Notes: generated by a model not told the origin, from the sequence alone. DNA of 64,000 bases from Sva-07 sp963707515 (GCA_963707515.1 CAVPQI010000001.1:1488001-1552000), one strand, 5' to 3'. Positions 42,501-51,712 are shown, counted from the stretch's first letter. Program-made: numbers and translations.

Positions 42501-43538
42501 TCACAGGCGACGCATGGCGGCGAGCGCCGACTCGGCGAGGTTCTCCGTGCCGAGCTTGAACCCGTCGAGGATCTCCTGGCTGAGGTCCTGGTTGCCCATC
42601 GCGCCGTGCAGGTAGCGGGCGTACACGCCTTCGGAGATGACCGCCAGGCGCCACGAACCGAACGCGACGTAGTAGTCGATCTCGGACAGGTCACGACCGG
42701 TGCGTGTGGCGTAGCGCTCGAGCAGGTCGGCGTAGGCGGGGAAGCCCTCGAGGCCGGTCGGGTCGTTCGGCCGGGTCTGCGGCTTGCCGGGATCGGCCCA
42801 GTACACGCCGAGGTAGCCGACGTCGGCGAGCGGGTCACCGAGCGTGCACAGCTCCCAGTCGAGCACGGCGGCGATCGTGCCGGCGGCGGGATCGGACAGG
42901 CAGTTGCCGAAGCGGTAGTCGCCGTGGGCGATCGAGACACCCTGTTGCACCGGCATGCGCTCGGCGAGCAGACGGGCGACCTCTTCGACGGCGGGCAGCT
43001 CGCGGGTCTTCGACTTCTCCCACTGCGTGCTCCACCGCTTGACCTGGCGCTCGACGTAGCCCTCGCGCTTGGCGAGGTCGCCGAGGCCGACGTCGTCGAC
43101 GTCGATGGCGTGGAGATCGGCAAGGACGTCGATCAGATCGTTGCCGAGGCTGCGCCGGACATCGGGTGTCAGGGCCTCGCCCTTGGCGACCGAGTCGAGC
43201 ACCACGCCGTCGACGAAGCCCATCACGTAGAACGGCGCGCCGTTGACCTCGTCGTCGGTGCACAGGCCGAGCGCCGGCGGGACCGGCACCGACGTCGTCC
43301 CGACGGCGGCGATGATGCGGTGTTCACGGGCCATGTCGTGCGCCGTGGCCAGCACGGCACCCGTCGGCGGACGACGCAGCACGTACTTCGTGCCGTCGGC
43401 CCCGGTGACCGTGAACGTCAGGTTCGACCGCCCACCGACGATCATCGTGAACTCGAACGGCGCCGTTGCACCCTCGATGTTCTCGGTCAGCCAGCGGGTC
43501 ACCCGCTCGCGGTCGATGCCGCGGATCTCTTCCTGCAC
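42501..43538 (-). CDS. Phosphotransferase family protein (ACAD10-like kinase fold)
   Basis: 345 residues. The kinase fold includes GGRSNLTFTVTGADGTKYVLRR, the catalytic loop AHGDYRFGNC and LDWELCTLGDPLADVGYLGV. This subgroup is commonly found near acyl-CoA dehydrogenases and acyl-CoA ligases and is thought to phosphorylate hydroxylated acids during their degradation. The nearby acyl-CoA synthetase fits. It lies 30 bp upstream of the dienelactone hydrolase on the same strand, so the two are probably co-transcribed. Confidence 0.82.
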   Translation of the reverse strand: MQEEIRGIDRERVTRWLTENIEGATAPFEFTMIVGGRSNLTFTVTGADGTKYVLRRPPTGAVLATAHDMAREHRIIAAVGTTSVPVPPALGLCTDDEVNGAPFYVMGFVDGVVLDSVAKGEALTPDVRRSLGNDLIDVLADLHAIDVDDVGLGDLAKREGYVERQVKRWSTQWEKSKTRELPAVEEVARLLAERMPVQQGVSIAHGDYRFGNCLSDPAAGTIAAVLDWELCTLGDPLADVGYLGVYWADPGKPQTRPNDPTGLEGFPAYADLLERYATRTGRDLSEIDYYVAFGSWRLAVISEGVYARYLHGAMGNQDLSQEILDGFKLGTENLAESALAAMRRL

Positions 43539-43570
43539 GAGCGTCGACCGTAGTCGGGCGGCGCTCGGAG

Positions 43571-43610
43571 CGATCAGTCCGGGATCAGCCAGGATCAGCC
43601 GGGGTCAGCC
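43571..43610. repeat. Four tandem 10-bp units carrying stop codons in every frame
   Basis: CGATCAGTCC, GGGATCAGCC, AGGATCAGCC and GGGGTCAGCC follow one another at the end of the NlpC/P60 gene. On the minus strand each unit contains TGA. Because the period is 10, the stops fall successively in all three frames. The first (43605-43607) is the actual stop of the gene. Confidence 0.7.
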
Positions 43611-44859
43611 GGGACGGCCGACGCCGACGACCTTGCCCCAGTTCACCGGAGCGACCGAGACGGTCTTGCCGGTGCTCGGAGCATGCACCTGCATCCCGTT
43701 GCCGAGATAGATGCTGACGTGGCTGATCGGGCTGTAGAAGAAGATCAGGTCGCCTGGCTGCGCCTGGTCACGCGGGACGTGCGGCACCGAGGCGTACTGC
43801 GCCCGCGACTGGTGCGGCAGCCCGACGCCGGCCTGAGCCCATGCGTAGGCGGTGAGGCCGGAGCAGTCGAAGGCGACACCCGGGCTCGACTGGGCGAACT
43901 GGTACGGAACGCCCTGCTGCGCCATCGCCGCCTGGACGGCGATACCAGCGCGCGACGACACGGCGGGCGGCGCTGCGACAACGCCGCCACCGCCACCGCC
44001 ACCGCCACCGCCACCGGCGTTGGGCGCCGGGGCGCCGCCGCCGTTGTTGGAGCTGCCACCCGAGTTGTTCCCGCCGTTGCCACCGCCCGAGTTGCTGCCG
44101 CCCGAGTTGCTGCCGCCGGAACTGGGGTTGTTGGTGCGCGAGGCATTGGCGTTGGCTTGCGCCTCGGCCTGGGCGCGCTCCTGGGCTGCCTGCTCGGCGA
44201 GGCGGCGGGCCGACTCGGCGGCGCGACGCTCCTCTTCCTGGCGGATCAGCTCACCGAGCTTGGCTTCGGCATCGGCGCGGGCCTGGGTGTACTCGGTCGA
44301 CTTCGCCTCGGTGTCTTCCTTGGCCGCGACGAGCGACGCGGCGAGGTCGACGGCCTGGGTGCGCTTGCGGTCGAGTTCGGCACGTTCGGTCGTGATCTCG
44401 TCGAGCAGCGCGTTCAGCTCGTCGGTGGTGACGTCGCCGGCGCTCAGCGCGACGCCGTGCCAGCTGGTCGCGCTGGACGGCGTCGTTGAGGTTGCCCGAG
44501 TCCTCGAACAGCGGTCCGAGCGGCACGGAGCCGCTGCCGACGAACGAGCGGCGGGCCATCTCGCTGAGGTTCGTGCGCAGCTCGGCGAGCTCGGCCTCCT
44601 TGGCCGCCAGCCGACTCTCGGCCTCGGCGATCTCGGCGTCGAGCTGCCCCTTGGTGTCGATGGCGACGACGTAGTCCTCGGCCAGCTGGTTGGCCTTCTC
44701 CTCGAGCCGCTCGAGCTCGTCGACGATTTCTTCCACCTTCTGACGCTGCTGATCGACGCTCTGGGCGTGCGTGGTGGTCGGCAGAACGCTGGGGACCACG
44801 ATCGTCAGGGCAAGTGCCACAGGCACAGCGCGGACGACCGATCGGAAAGACTTCCTCAT
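43605..44859 (-). CDS. Secreted NlpC/P60 peptidoglycan hydrolase with coiled coil, one frameshift
   Basis: About 417 residues. A signal peptide (MRKSFRSVVRAVPVALALTI ending near THAQ) is followed by a long coiled coil, a second helical segment rich in Ala/Glu, a Gly/Asn/Ser-rich linker of about 50 residues, and a C-terminal NlpC/P60 domain. The catalytic Cys is in FDCSGLTAYAWAQAG, with His residues in ISHVSIYLG and VHAPSTGK. The architecture matches RipA-like D,L-endopeptidases acting in cell separation. Removing one base near 44455 joins RDQLAR to VALSAGDVTTDELN; without it the hydrolase domain would be lost. Confidence 0.87.
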
Positions 44860-44951
44860 ACTCGACGGGTCACCCTAGCGAATGTGACGAACGTGTTGCG
44901 AACGGCAGACAGAACTTCACGTGGCACCCGTCACCGGCGCTCGCCACCGGC

Positions 44952-46517
44952 TCACTCCCACTCGATCGTGCCCGGCGGCTTGGAGGTGATGTCGTAGGCG
45001 ACGCGATTGATGCCGGGCACCTCGTTGATGATCCGTTGCGACATGATCTCCAAGACGTCGTACGGGATGCGCGCCCAGTCGGCGGTCATCGCGTCGTCGC
45101 TGGTGACGGCACGGATGATGATCGGATGTCCGTACGTGCGCTCGTCGCCCATCACGCCGACCGAGCGAATGTCGGCGAGGACGGCGAACGACTGCCAGAT
45201 CTCGCGTTCGAGACCGGCCCGGCGCAGTTCCTCGCGGACGATGGCATCGGCTTCTTGCAACGTGGCGACGCGGGCCCGGGTGACCTCGCCGATGATCCGC
45301 ACGCCGAGACCGGGACCAGGAAACGGCTGGCGCCACACCATCTCGTCGGGCAGGCCGAGCTCGAGACCGAGCTTGCGCACCTCGTCCTTGAACAGGTCGC
45401 GCAGCGGTTCGATCAGCTCGAGCGTCATGTCCTCGGGGAGGCCGCCGACGTTGTGATGGCTCTTGATCACCGCCGCCGACCCGTCGGTGCCACCGCTCTC
45501 GATGAGGTCGGGGTAGAGCGTGCCCTGGACGAGGAAGCGGGCGTCGGACAGGCCACCGGTGTGCTCTTCGAACACGCGGATGAACTGCTCGCCGATCGCC
45601 TTGCGCTTCGCTTCCGGTTCGGTGACGCCTTCGAGGGCGGCGAAGAAGCGATCGCCGGCGTCGACGTGGATCAGCTCGATGCCGAGGTTGCGACGGAACG
45701 TCTCGACGACCTGCTCGCTCTCACCCTTGCGCATCAGGCCGGTGTCGACGTAGATGCACGTCAGCTGATGGCCGATCGCCCGGTGGACGAGCGCCGCCGC
45801 GACCGACGAGTCGACGCCGCCGGACAGTGCGCAGATGACCCGCTCGTCGCCGACGCGGGCACGGATCGAGTCGACCTGCTCCTCGATCACCGACGACATC
45901 GCCCAGTCGGCGCCGATGTCGGCGCGCTCGTGGAGGAAGCGGGCGAGGACCTGCATGCCGTACGGGGAGTGGACGACCTCGGGATGGAACTGCACGCCGT
46001 AGATCCGGCGGTTGTCGTTCTCGAGCACGGCGACGGGCGCCCCGGGCGTGGTCGCCGTCGTCGTGAAGCCCATCGGCGCCGTCGTCACGCCGTCGAAGTG
46101 GCTCATCCACACGTCGTGCTCGTCGGGGGCCTCATCGGGGAGCAGCAACGACGGAGCGGTCCGGGTGAGGCGGGCCCGACCGTACTCACCCTGCATGCCG
46201 CGCCCGACGACGCCGCCGAGCTGCTGGGCGATCAGCTGGGCGCCGTAGCAGATGCCGAGGATCGGGACGCCGAGCTCGTAGATCTCCGGGTCGAGCGACG
46301 GCGCACCATCGACGTGCACGCTCTTCGGTCCGCCGGACAGGATGATCGCCGCCGGCTTGCGTTCGGCGATCTCGGCGGCCGTGAGGCGGTGCGGGACGAT
46401 CTCGGAGTACACCGACAGCTCTCGGACCCGGCGGGCGATCAGCTGGGCGTACTGAGCGCCGAAGTCGACGACGAGCACGGTGGGACGGTCGGGATGCTGC
46501 GCTGCGGTCAAGACCAT
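44952..46517 (-). CDS. guaA: GMP synthase (glutamine-hydrolysing)
   Basis: Converts XMP to GMP with glutamine and ATP. 521 residues. The class I glutaminase domain has GICYGAQLIAQQLGG (C90) and FHPEVVHSPYG. The ATP pyrophosphatase domain has the PP-loop ALSGGVDSSVAAALVHRA. The dimerisation domain contains PFPGPGLGVRIIGEVT and ends with KPPGTIEWE, the invariant C-terminus. No frame problems. Upstream is a 152-bp gap with a tandem repeat. Confidence 0.97.
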   Translation of the reverse strand: MVLTAAQHPDRPTVLVVDFGAQYAQLIARRVRELSVYSEIVPHRLTAAEIAERKPAAIILSGGPKSVHVDGAPSLDPEIYELGVPILGICYGAQLIAQQLGGVVGRGMQGEYGRARLTRTAPSLLLPDEAPDEHDVWMSHFDGVTTAPMGFTTTATTPGAPVAVLENDNRRIYGVQFHPEVVHSPYGMQVLARFLHERADIGADWAMSSVIEEQVDSIRARVGDERVICALSGGVDSSVAAALVHRAIGHQLTCIYVDTGLMRKGESEQVVETFRRNLGIELIHVDAGDRFFAALEGVTEPEAKRKAIGEQFIRVFEEHTGGLSDARFLVQGTLYPDLIESGGTDGSAAVIKSHHNVGGLPEDMTLELIEPLRDLFKDEVRKLGLELGLPDEMVWRQPFPGPGLGVRIIGEVTRARVATLQEADAIVREELRRAGLEREIWQSFAVLADIRSVGVMGDERTYGHPIIIRAVTSDDAMTADWARIPYDVLEIMSQRIINEVPGINRVAYDITSKPPGTIEWE

Positions 46518-46598
46518 GAATCGTAGAGGCCCGCCGCTCCTCGCCGGTCAGCCATACCCGACACACCGGCACGCCTGCCCGCCGCGGGCCGGGTGGGA

Positions 46599-46654
46599 GG
46601 ACCGGGCTGGAAGGACCGGGCTGGAAGGACCGGGGTGGGAGGACCGGGATGGAG
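46599..46654. repeat. Four tandem 14-bp units upstream of a small membrane protein gene
   Basis: Units starting at 46599, 46613, 46627 and 46641 read GGACCGGGCTGGAA twice, then two diverged copies; a partial copy precedes them. The array lies in the divergent region between guaA and the small gene at 46671 and ends 16 bp before that gene's start. It may influence both promoters. The remainder of the gap holds no feature I can recognise. Confidence 0.75.
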
Positions 46655-46670
46655 CGGTTGACTCGGAGGG

Positions 46671-47048
46671 GTGAGTCGTCGCGTTCGGAGCACGGTGCCC
46701 ACGAGGGCGCGGATCGTGGTCGCGCTGGTCGCCGCGCTCGTGTCGTTGGCGGCCGCCATCGCGCCGACGGCACCGACGGCGCTGGCCGCGCCGACGATCG
46801 CGGCAGCGCCGGTCCCGACCCCTCCCGCTGACGAGCCGGTGACCACGGCCAACCCGTTCCTGCCCGACCAGCAGGACCTCACCGACTGCGTCGGGCTCGT
46901 CGAGCGCCCGGGCTGCGGCAGCGAGTCGCGCGGCGGGCTGCACCAGAACCTGGTGGCGATCGCGATGATCGCCGGTCTGCTGGTGGTGTTCGGCCGCGTC
47001 GCCTGGGTGATCCGCCGCAGCCACCAGCGGTCGGCCGCCGGCGAATAG
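46671..47048 (+). CDS. Small secreted/membrane protein, actinobacterial type
   Basis: 125 residues. The N-terminal signal or anchor helix (IVVALVAALVSLAAAIAP) is followed by an extracytoplasmic stretch with two Cys in DLTDCVGLVERPGCGSESRG, then a second helix (LVAIAMIAGLLVVFGRVAWV) and a basic tail. The spacing of the Cys residues and the final helix suggests a conserved small membrane protein; no function is known to me. GTG start at 46671. The decarboxylase gene starts 16 bp after its stop. Confidence 0.6.
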   Translation: MSRRVRSTVPTRARIVVALVAALVSLAAAIAPTAPTALAAPTIAAAPVPTPPADEPVTTANPFLPDQQDLTDCVGLVERPGCGSESRGGLHQNLVAIAMIAGLLVVFGRVAWVIRRSHQRSAAGE

Positions 47049-47064
47049 CGGCAACACTGGCGGG

Positions 47065-48492
47065 ATGACACCCGACGAGTTCCGCCGGCACGGCCACGAC
47101 CTCATCGATTGGATCGCCGACTACGTCGGCGGCATCGAGCAGCGTCCGGTGGTGTCGACGGTCGCTCCCGGCGACGTGCGGGCGGCGTTGCCGGAACACC
47201 CGCCGACGGCACCCGAACCGTTCGAGGCGGTGATGGCCGATGTCGAACGGGTCGTCGTCCCCGGCCTGACCCAGTGGCAGCACCCGTCGTTCTTCGCCTA
47301 CTTCCCGTCGAACAACTCGTTCCCGTCGATCCTCGGTGAGCTGCTCTCGGCCGGGCTCGGCGTCCAAGGCATGAGCTGGGTCACCTCGCCGGCGTGCACG
47401 GAGGTCGAGACGCTGATGCTCGACTGGATGCAGGAGCTGCTCGGTCTGCCCGACCGCTTCCGGTCGACGAGCGCCACGGGCGGCGGCGTGATCCAGGGCA
47501 CCGCCAGCGAGGCGACGCTCGTCGCCATCCTGTCGGCTCGCTGGCGGGCCACGAGCGGCGCCGTCAACACCGACGGCGACACCCGCCGCCTCGTCGGTTA
47601 CAGCACGTCACAGGCCCACTCGAGCATCGAGAAGGGGCTGCGCATCGCCGGCATCGGCACCGGCCGGATCCGCATCGTCGCCCACGACGAGACGTTCGCC
47701 ATGGACCCTGCCGCGCTCGCCCGGGCAATCGCTGCCGACCGGGCGGCCGGCTTGGTGCCGTTCTTCGTCTGCGCCACCCGCGGCACGACGTCGTCGATGG
47801 CCTTCGACCCGGTCCCCGAGATCGGCGAGATCTGCCGCGCCGAGGGGCTGTGGCTGCACGTCGACGCGGCGATGTCGGGCATCGCCGCCCTGGCTCCGGA
47901 GTTCGCCTGGGTCAACGAGGGGCTCGAGCTCGCCGACTCCTACTGCACCAACCCCCACAAGTGGATGGGCGTCAACTTCGACTGTGACCTCTACTGGACG
48001 GCGGACCGGGCAGCGCTGCTCGGGGCGCTGAGCATCCTGCCCGAGTACCTCCGTTCGCAAGCCGCCGAGGCCGGTGCGGTGATCGACTACCGCGACTGGC
48101 AGATTCCGCTCGGCCGCCGCTTCCGGGCGCTCAAGCTGTGGTTCGCCATCCGTTGCGACGGACCCGACGCGTTCCGGTCGATGATCCGCCGTCACGTCGA
48201 CCTCACCCAGCAGCTCGCCGGGATCGTCGCCACCGATCCACGCTTCGAGTTGGTCGCCCCGCACCCGCTGAACCTGCTGTGCGTCGCCGTGCGCGACGAC
48301 GACGTGGCGACCGCCAACCGCCGCACCGAGGCGCTGATCGAGGCGGCCAACGCCAGCGGCCAGGCGTTGTTCACCCGCACGGTCCTCGACGGCCGATCGG
48401 TGCTGCGCCTGTCGGTCGGTGCCCGCACCACCGAGCGGCACCACGTGCTGGCGGCGTGGGAGCTGCTCGCCGCGCTGGAACGGGCGGTGTGA
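47065..48492 (+). CDS. Pyridoxal-phosphate-dependent aromatic amino acid decarboxylase family
   Basis: 475 residues, group II decarboxylase fold. It opens FRRHGHDLIDWIADYVGGIE, then PGLTQWQHPSFFAYFPSNNS, GGGVIQGTASEATL and the cofactor Lys in NPHKWMGVNFDCDLYW. HVDAAMSG supplies the conserved Asp. The full-length match to the DOPA/tryptophan/tyrosine decarboxylase group is strong. Which amine it makes (tryptamine, tyramine or phenylethylamine) cannot be decided from sequence alone. Confidence 0.88.
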   Translation: MTPDEFRRHGHDLIDWIADYVGGIEQRPVVSTVAPGDVRAALPEHPPTAPEPFEAVMADVERVVVPGLTQWQHPSFFAYFPSNNSFPSILGELLSAGLGVQGMSWVTSPACTEVETLMLDWMQELLGLPDRFRSTSATGGGVIQGTASEATLVAILSARWRATSGAVNTDGDTRRLVGYSTSQAHSSIEKGLRIAGIGTGRIRIVAHDETFAMDPAALARAIAADRAAGLVPFFVCATRGTTSSMAFDPVPEIGEICRAEGLWLHVDAAMSGIAALAPEFAWVNEGLELADSYCTNPHKWMGVNFDCDLYWTADRAALLGALSILPEYLRSQAAEAGAVIDYRDWQIPLGRRFRALKLWFAIRCDGPDAFRSMIRRHVDLTQQLAGIVATDPRFELVAPHPLNLLCVAVRDDDVATANRRTEALIEAANASGQALFTRTVLDGRSVLRLSVGARTTERHHVLAAWELLAALERAV

Positions 48493-48502
48493 GCGGCGTT
48501 GC

Positions 48503-49162
48503 TCAGCGGGGCTGGGTCATCGCCGTCAGCAGCTCGACGAGCATGTGCGCGGTGGCGCCCCAGACGGTCTCGTCGTCGAGCTCGAAGAAGTGCAGCGGGC
48601 GGTCGAGCGGCGGGCGGCCCCACCGTTCGAGGTGATAGGTGCCCTCGCGGGTCAGGTCCTCGATCGGCGTCCACAGCACGCGGTCGACCTCGGTCGTGCT
48701 CGGCTCGAGGTCGGGCACGTCAGGCACCACCGACACGATCGGCACGATGTAGCTGCGGCTGACGACCGTGCTCAGGTGGGCCAGCTCACCGACGATCGTC
48801 GGCAACGAGGGGTCGAGGCCGACCTCCTCGTGCGCCTCGCGCAAGGCGGTCTCCACCGGCGTCTCACCGGGGTCCATGCGCCCGCCGGGAAAGCTGATCT
48901 CGCCACGATGGTTGCGCATCGACATCGAACGTCGGGTGAGCAACACCTCGGCGCCGCGGCTGGTCTCGGTCAGCACGATCAGCACGGCTGAGTGCCGTGC
49001 GTCGGGGAACGTCGGCAGGAACGGCGACGAACGCTCGGCGATCGGCGCCACCAGCTGATCGACGTCCCAGTGGTCGACGCGCTCCCACGGCGGCAGCTGG
49101 TCCGTCGTCCAGAACTCCGGACGCGGGATCTGCTGGTTACCGCCGCGGCGTCGGTCCGTCAC
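48503..49162 (-). CDS. NUDIX hydrolase, CoA pyrophosphatase-like
   Basis: 219 residues. The Nudix box GGRMDPGETPVETALREAHEEVGL is complete, and the segment LLTRRSMSMRNHRGEISFPGG just before it is the CoA-type (NudL) signature. The family cleaves CoA and acyl-CoA to phosphopantetheine and 3',5'-ADP. The gene is convergent with the decarboxylase (gap 10 bp). Confidence 0.87.
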   Translation of the reverse strand: MTDRRRGGNQQIPRPEFWTTDQLPPWERVDHWDVDQLVAPIAERSSPFLPTFPDARHSAVLIVLTETSRGAEVLLTRRSMSMRNHRGEISFPGGRMDPGETPVETALREAHEEVGLDPSLPTIVGELAHLSTVVSRSYIVPIVSVVPDVPDLEPSTTEVDRVLWTPIEDLTREGTYHLERWGRPPLDRPLHFFELDDETVWGATAHMLVELLTAMTQPR

Positions 49163-49180
49163 CCGAGGGTCCGTCGTGTC

Positions 49181-49351
49181 TCAGTCGGCAGCCGGGGTCC
49201 AACCCTCGGCGGCGAGCTGCGCCAGCACCTGCGGCAGACCGGCGGTCTTCATGTTCGCCAGCGCACGCCCCGGGGTCTGGTCGCCCTTCTCCCACTCCTC
49301 GAGCGCGGCGATGATCTTCGTCAGATCGGGTGCGGGCTGTTCGAAGCTCAT
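49181..49351 (-). CDS. Small protein of 56 residues, unknown function
   Basis: A short ORF starting ATG at 49351, with the N-terminus MSFEQPAPDLTKIIAALEEW and the C-terminus AAEGWTPAAD. It has an acidic amphipathic helix and no membrane segment. Codon use is like its neighbours, and it fills the gap between the NUDIX gene (18 bp away) and the membrane protein gene on the same strand. Support is from coding character and position only; I cannot name a family. Confidence 0.55.
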   Translation of the reverse strand: MSFEQPAPDLTKIIAALEEWEKGDQTPGRALANMKTAGLPQVLAQLAAEGWTPAAD

Positions 49352-49374
49352 GCGCAGAGCCTACGGCGGCAGCC

Positions 49375-49929
49375 TCACGCCCCGGCCGGCCCGCCACGGC
49401 CGGCATCGTCGCGACGACCGTCGTCGCCGGCGTCGTGCTGCCACCGCTTGAAGGCACCGATCCCGCCGCCGACGATGCGCCCGGCGCGACGGCTCAACTC
49501 ATCGGTCGTCGTACGCCCACCCCCGATCGGTTGCGTCACCGCGGCGGTCGACCGGGCGGCAACGACAGGTTTCGTCCGCGGTGCGCGTTCGCTGAAGTCG
49601 GTGTGGAACCAGACGAAGAAGAGCACGAAGGCGACGCCGCCGAGCACCAGCCGGCCGACGTTGTCGAGCGACGCCCACGGCTGGATCGCACCGATCACGA
49701 GGAGGGCGATGACGACGAGGTCGAGTGTGCGGTGGAGCTTCTTGCCGACCAGCCGGAACGCACCCGCCGGCCCCTTGGCGACGGCGGCGTTGATCATCAC
49801 CAGCCCACCGAGGAGTGCCGGCACCGCGGGTTGGGGCTGCTGCACGGCAACGCTGATCAAGGCGATGGCGACGAGGTACTCGACGAGCTGATGCGCCCAA
49901 AAGGGTCGCCGGACACGCTCGATCTCCAC
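49375..49929 (-). CDS. Small integral membrane protein
   Basis: 184 residues. Three or four hydrophobic helices fall in residues 12-110 (HQLVEYLVAIALISVAVQ, VPALLGGLVMINAAVA, LDLVVIALLVIGAI, LVLGGVAFVLFFVWF). A basic, Asp/Gly-rich cytoplasmic tail follows. No known domain recognised. It lies downstream of groEL beyond a strong hairpin, so it is probably transcribed independently. Confidence 0.65.
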   Translation of the reverse strand: MEIERVRRPFWAHQLVEYLVAIALISVAVQQPQPAVPALLGGLVMINAAVAKGPAGAFRLVGKKLHRTLDLVVIALLVIGAIQPWASLDNVGRLVLGGVAFVLFFVWFHTDFSERAPRTKPVVAARSTAAVTQPIGGGRTTTDELSRRAGRIVGGGIGAFKRWQHDAGDDGRRDDAGRGGPAGA

Positions 49930-49952
49930 CCCCGCAGGGTACGAGACGCGAC

Positions 49953-49982
49953 GGTGCCCCGGGGCAGCAGCCCCGGGGCACC
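49953..49982 (-). terminator. Strong hairpin downstream of groEL
   Basis: GGTGCCCCGGGGC and GCCCCGGGGCACC form a perfect 13-bp GC-rich stem with an AGCA loop. It lies between the groEL stop and the next gene on the same strand. There is no T-run, as often seen in high-GC genomes. Confidence 0.75.
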
Positions 49983-50004
49983 ATCGTCGTTCGTTCGAAC
50001 CAGC

Positions 50005-50020
50005 CGGCTCAGTTGAGCCG
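50005..50020 (-). terminator. Short hairpin directly after the groEL stop
   Basis: CGGCTCA and TGAGCCG pair around GT, 9 bases downstream of the groEL stop codon. It may be a first, weak element ahead of the stronger hairpin at 49953-49982. Confidence 0.45.
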
Positions 50021-50028
50021 AGCGGTCA

Positions 50029-51657
50029 TCACATCATGCCGCCCATGCCGCCCATGCCGCCGCCGGGCATCGCCGGCTCGTCCTCGGGCTCGTCGGCCAC
50101 GAGGCACTCGGTGGTGAGCACCATGGCGGCGATCGACGCCGCGTTCTGGAGACCCGCACGGGTCACCTTGGCGGGGTCGATGATGCCGGCCGCGAGCAGG
50201 TCCTGCATCTCGCCGGTTGCCGCGTTCATGCCGATCGAACCCTCGGCTGCCTCGACCTCGCGCACGACGACGGAGCCCTCGAGCCCGGCGTTGTTGGCGA
50301 TGTTGCGGGCCGGAGCGACCAGCGCCTCGAACACGGTCCGGGCGCCGGTCTTCTCGTCGCCGTCGAGCTCGTCGACGACGGCCTTGACCGCCGCACGGGC
50401 ACGGATGAGGGCGGTGCCGCCACCGGCGACCACACCCTCCTCGATGGCCGCACGCACCGACGACACGGCGTCTTCGATGCGGTGCTTCTTCTCCTTCAGC
50501 TCCACCTCGGTGGCGGCGCCGACCTTGATCAGCGCCACACCGCCGGCCAGCTTGGCGAGACGCTCCTGGAGCTTCTCGCGGTCCCAGTCGGAGTCGGTGT
50601 TCTCGATCTCGGCCTTGATCTGGTTGACGCGACCGGTGATGTCGTCGGCCGTGCCGCCGCCATCGACGATGGTCGTGTTGTCCTTGGTGATCACGACGCG
50701 CTTGGCGGTGCCGAGCAGGTCGAGCGTCACGTTCTCCAGCTTGAGGCCGACCTCTTCGCTGATGACCTGGCCACCGGTGAGGATCGCCATGTCCTGCAGC
50801 ATCGCCTTGCGGCGGTCGCCGAAGCCCGGCGCCTTCACCGCAGCGGCGTTGAACGTGCCGCGGATCTTGTTGACCACGAGGGTGGCGAGGGCCTCGCCCT
50901 CGATGTCCTCGGCGATGATGACCAGCGGCTTGCCGGTCTGCATCACGGCCTCGAGCGTCGGCAGCATCGCCTGGACGGTCGAGATCTTGGCGCTGTTGAG
51001 GAGGACGTAGGCGTCGTCGAGGACGACTTCCTGGCGCTCCGGATCGGTGACGAAGTACGGCGACAGGTAGCCCTTGTCGAACTGCATGCCCTCGGTGAAG
51101 TCGAGCTCGGTGCCGAACGTGTTCGACTCCTCGACGGTCACGACGCCGTCCTTGCCGACCTTGTCGATGGCGTCGGCGATGACCTCACCGATCGAGGCGT
51201 CAGCGGCCGAGATGGTGGCGACGCTGGCGATGTCCGACTTGTCGTCGACGTCCTTGGCCTGCTTCTGGATCGACTCGACGGCGGCGGCGACGGCCTTCTC
51301 GATGCCCTTCTTGATGGACATCGGGTTGGCGCCGGCGGCGACGTTCTTCATGCCGATCGACACCATCGCCTGGGCGAGCACGGTCGCCGTCGTGGTGCCG
51401 TCACCGGCGATGTCGTCGGTCTTCGTGGCGACTTCCTTGACGAGCTGGGCGCCCATGTTCTCGAAGGGGTCCTCGAGCTCGATCTCCTTGGCGATCGAGA
51501 CGCCGTCGTTGGTGATCGTGGGGGCACCGAACTTCTTGTCGAGGACGACGTTGCGGCCCTTCGGGCCGAGCGTGACCTTGACGGCGTCAGCGAGCTTGTT
51601 GACGCCCGCTTCCAGGGCGCGACGAGCCTCGTCGTCGAACTTCAAAATCTTTGCCAT
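50029..51657 (-). CDS. groEL: Chaperonin GroEL
   Basis: 542 residues, normal length. The 60-kDa chaperonin folds proteins inside a double ring using ATP. The N-terminus is MAKILKFDDEARRALEAGVN; ATP-site residues include LGPKGRNVVLDKK and AGDGTTTATVLAQAM. The C-terminus ends in the Gly/Met tail GGMGGMGGMM typical of the paralogue that works with GroES. An AAGGAAGGAA ribosome site precedes the ATG at 51657. The gene is 55 bp downstream of groES, in one heat-shock operon controlled from the CIRCE elements near 52100. Confidence 0.98.
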   Translation of the reverse strand: MAKILKFDDEARRALEAGVNKLADAVKVTLGPKGRNVVLDKKFGAPTITNDGVSIAKEIELEDPFENMGAQLVKEVATKTDDIAGDGTTTATVLAQAMVSIGMKNVAAGANPMSIKKGIEKAVAAAVESIQKQAKDVDDKSDIASVATISAADASIGEVIADAIDKVGKDGVVTVEESNTFGTELDFTEGMQFDKGYLSPYFVTDPERQEVVLDDAYVLLNSAKISTVQAMLPTLEAVMQTGKPLVIIAEDIEGEALATLVVNKIRGTFNAAAVKAPGFGDRRKAMLQDMAILTGGQVISEEVGLKLENVTLDLLGTAKRVVITKDNTTIVDGGGTADDITGRVNQIKAEIENTDSDWDREKLQERLAKLAGGVALIKVGAATEVELKEKKHRIEDAVSSVRAAIEEGVVAGGGTALIRARAAVKAVVDELDGDEKTGARTVFEALVAPARNIANNAGLEGSVVVREVEAAEGSIGMNAATGEMQDLLAAGIIDPAKVTRAGLQNAASIAAMVLTTECLVADEPEDEPAMPGGGMGGMGGMM

Positions 51658-51712
51658 TGGGGGTTCCTTCCTTGCTGGCGAAACTACGGATTGGTGACGG
51701 GCGACTCGGCCG

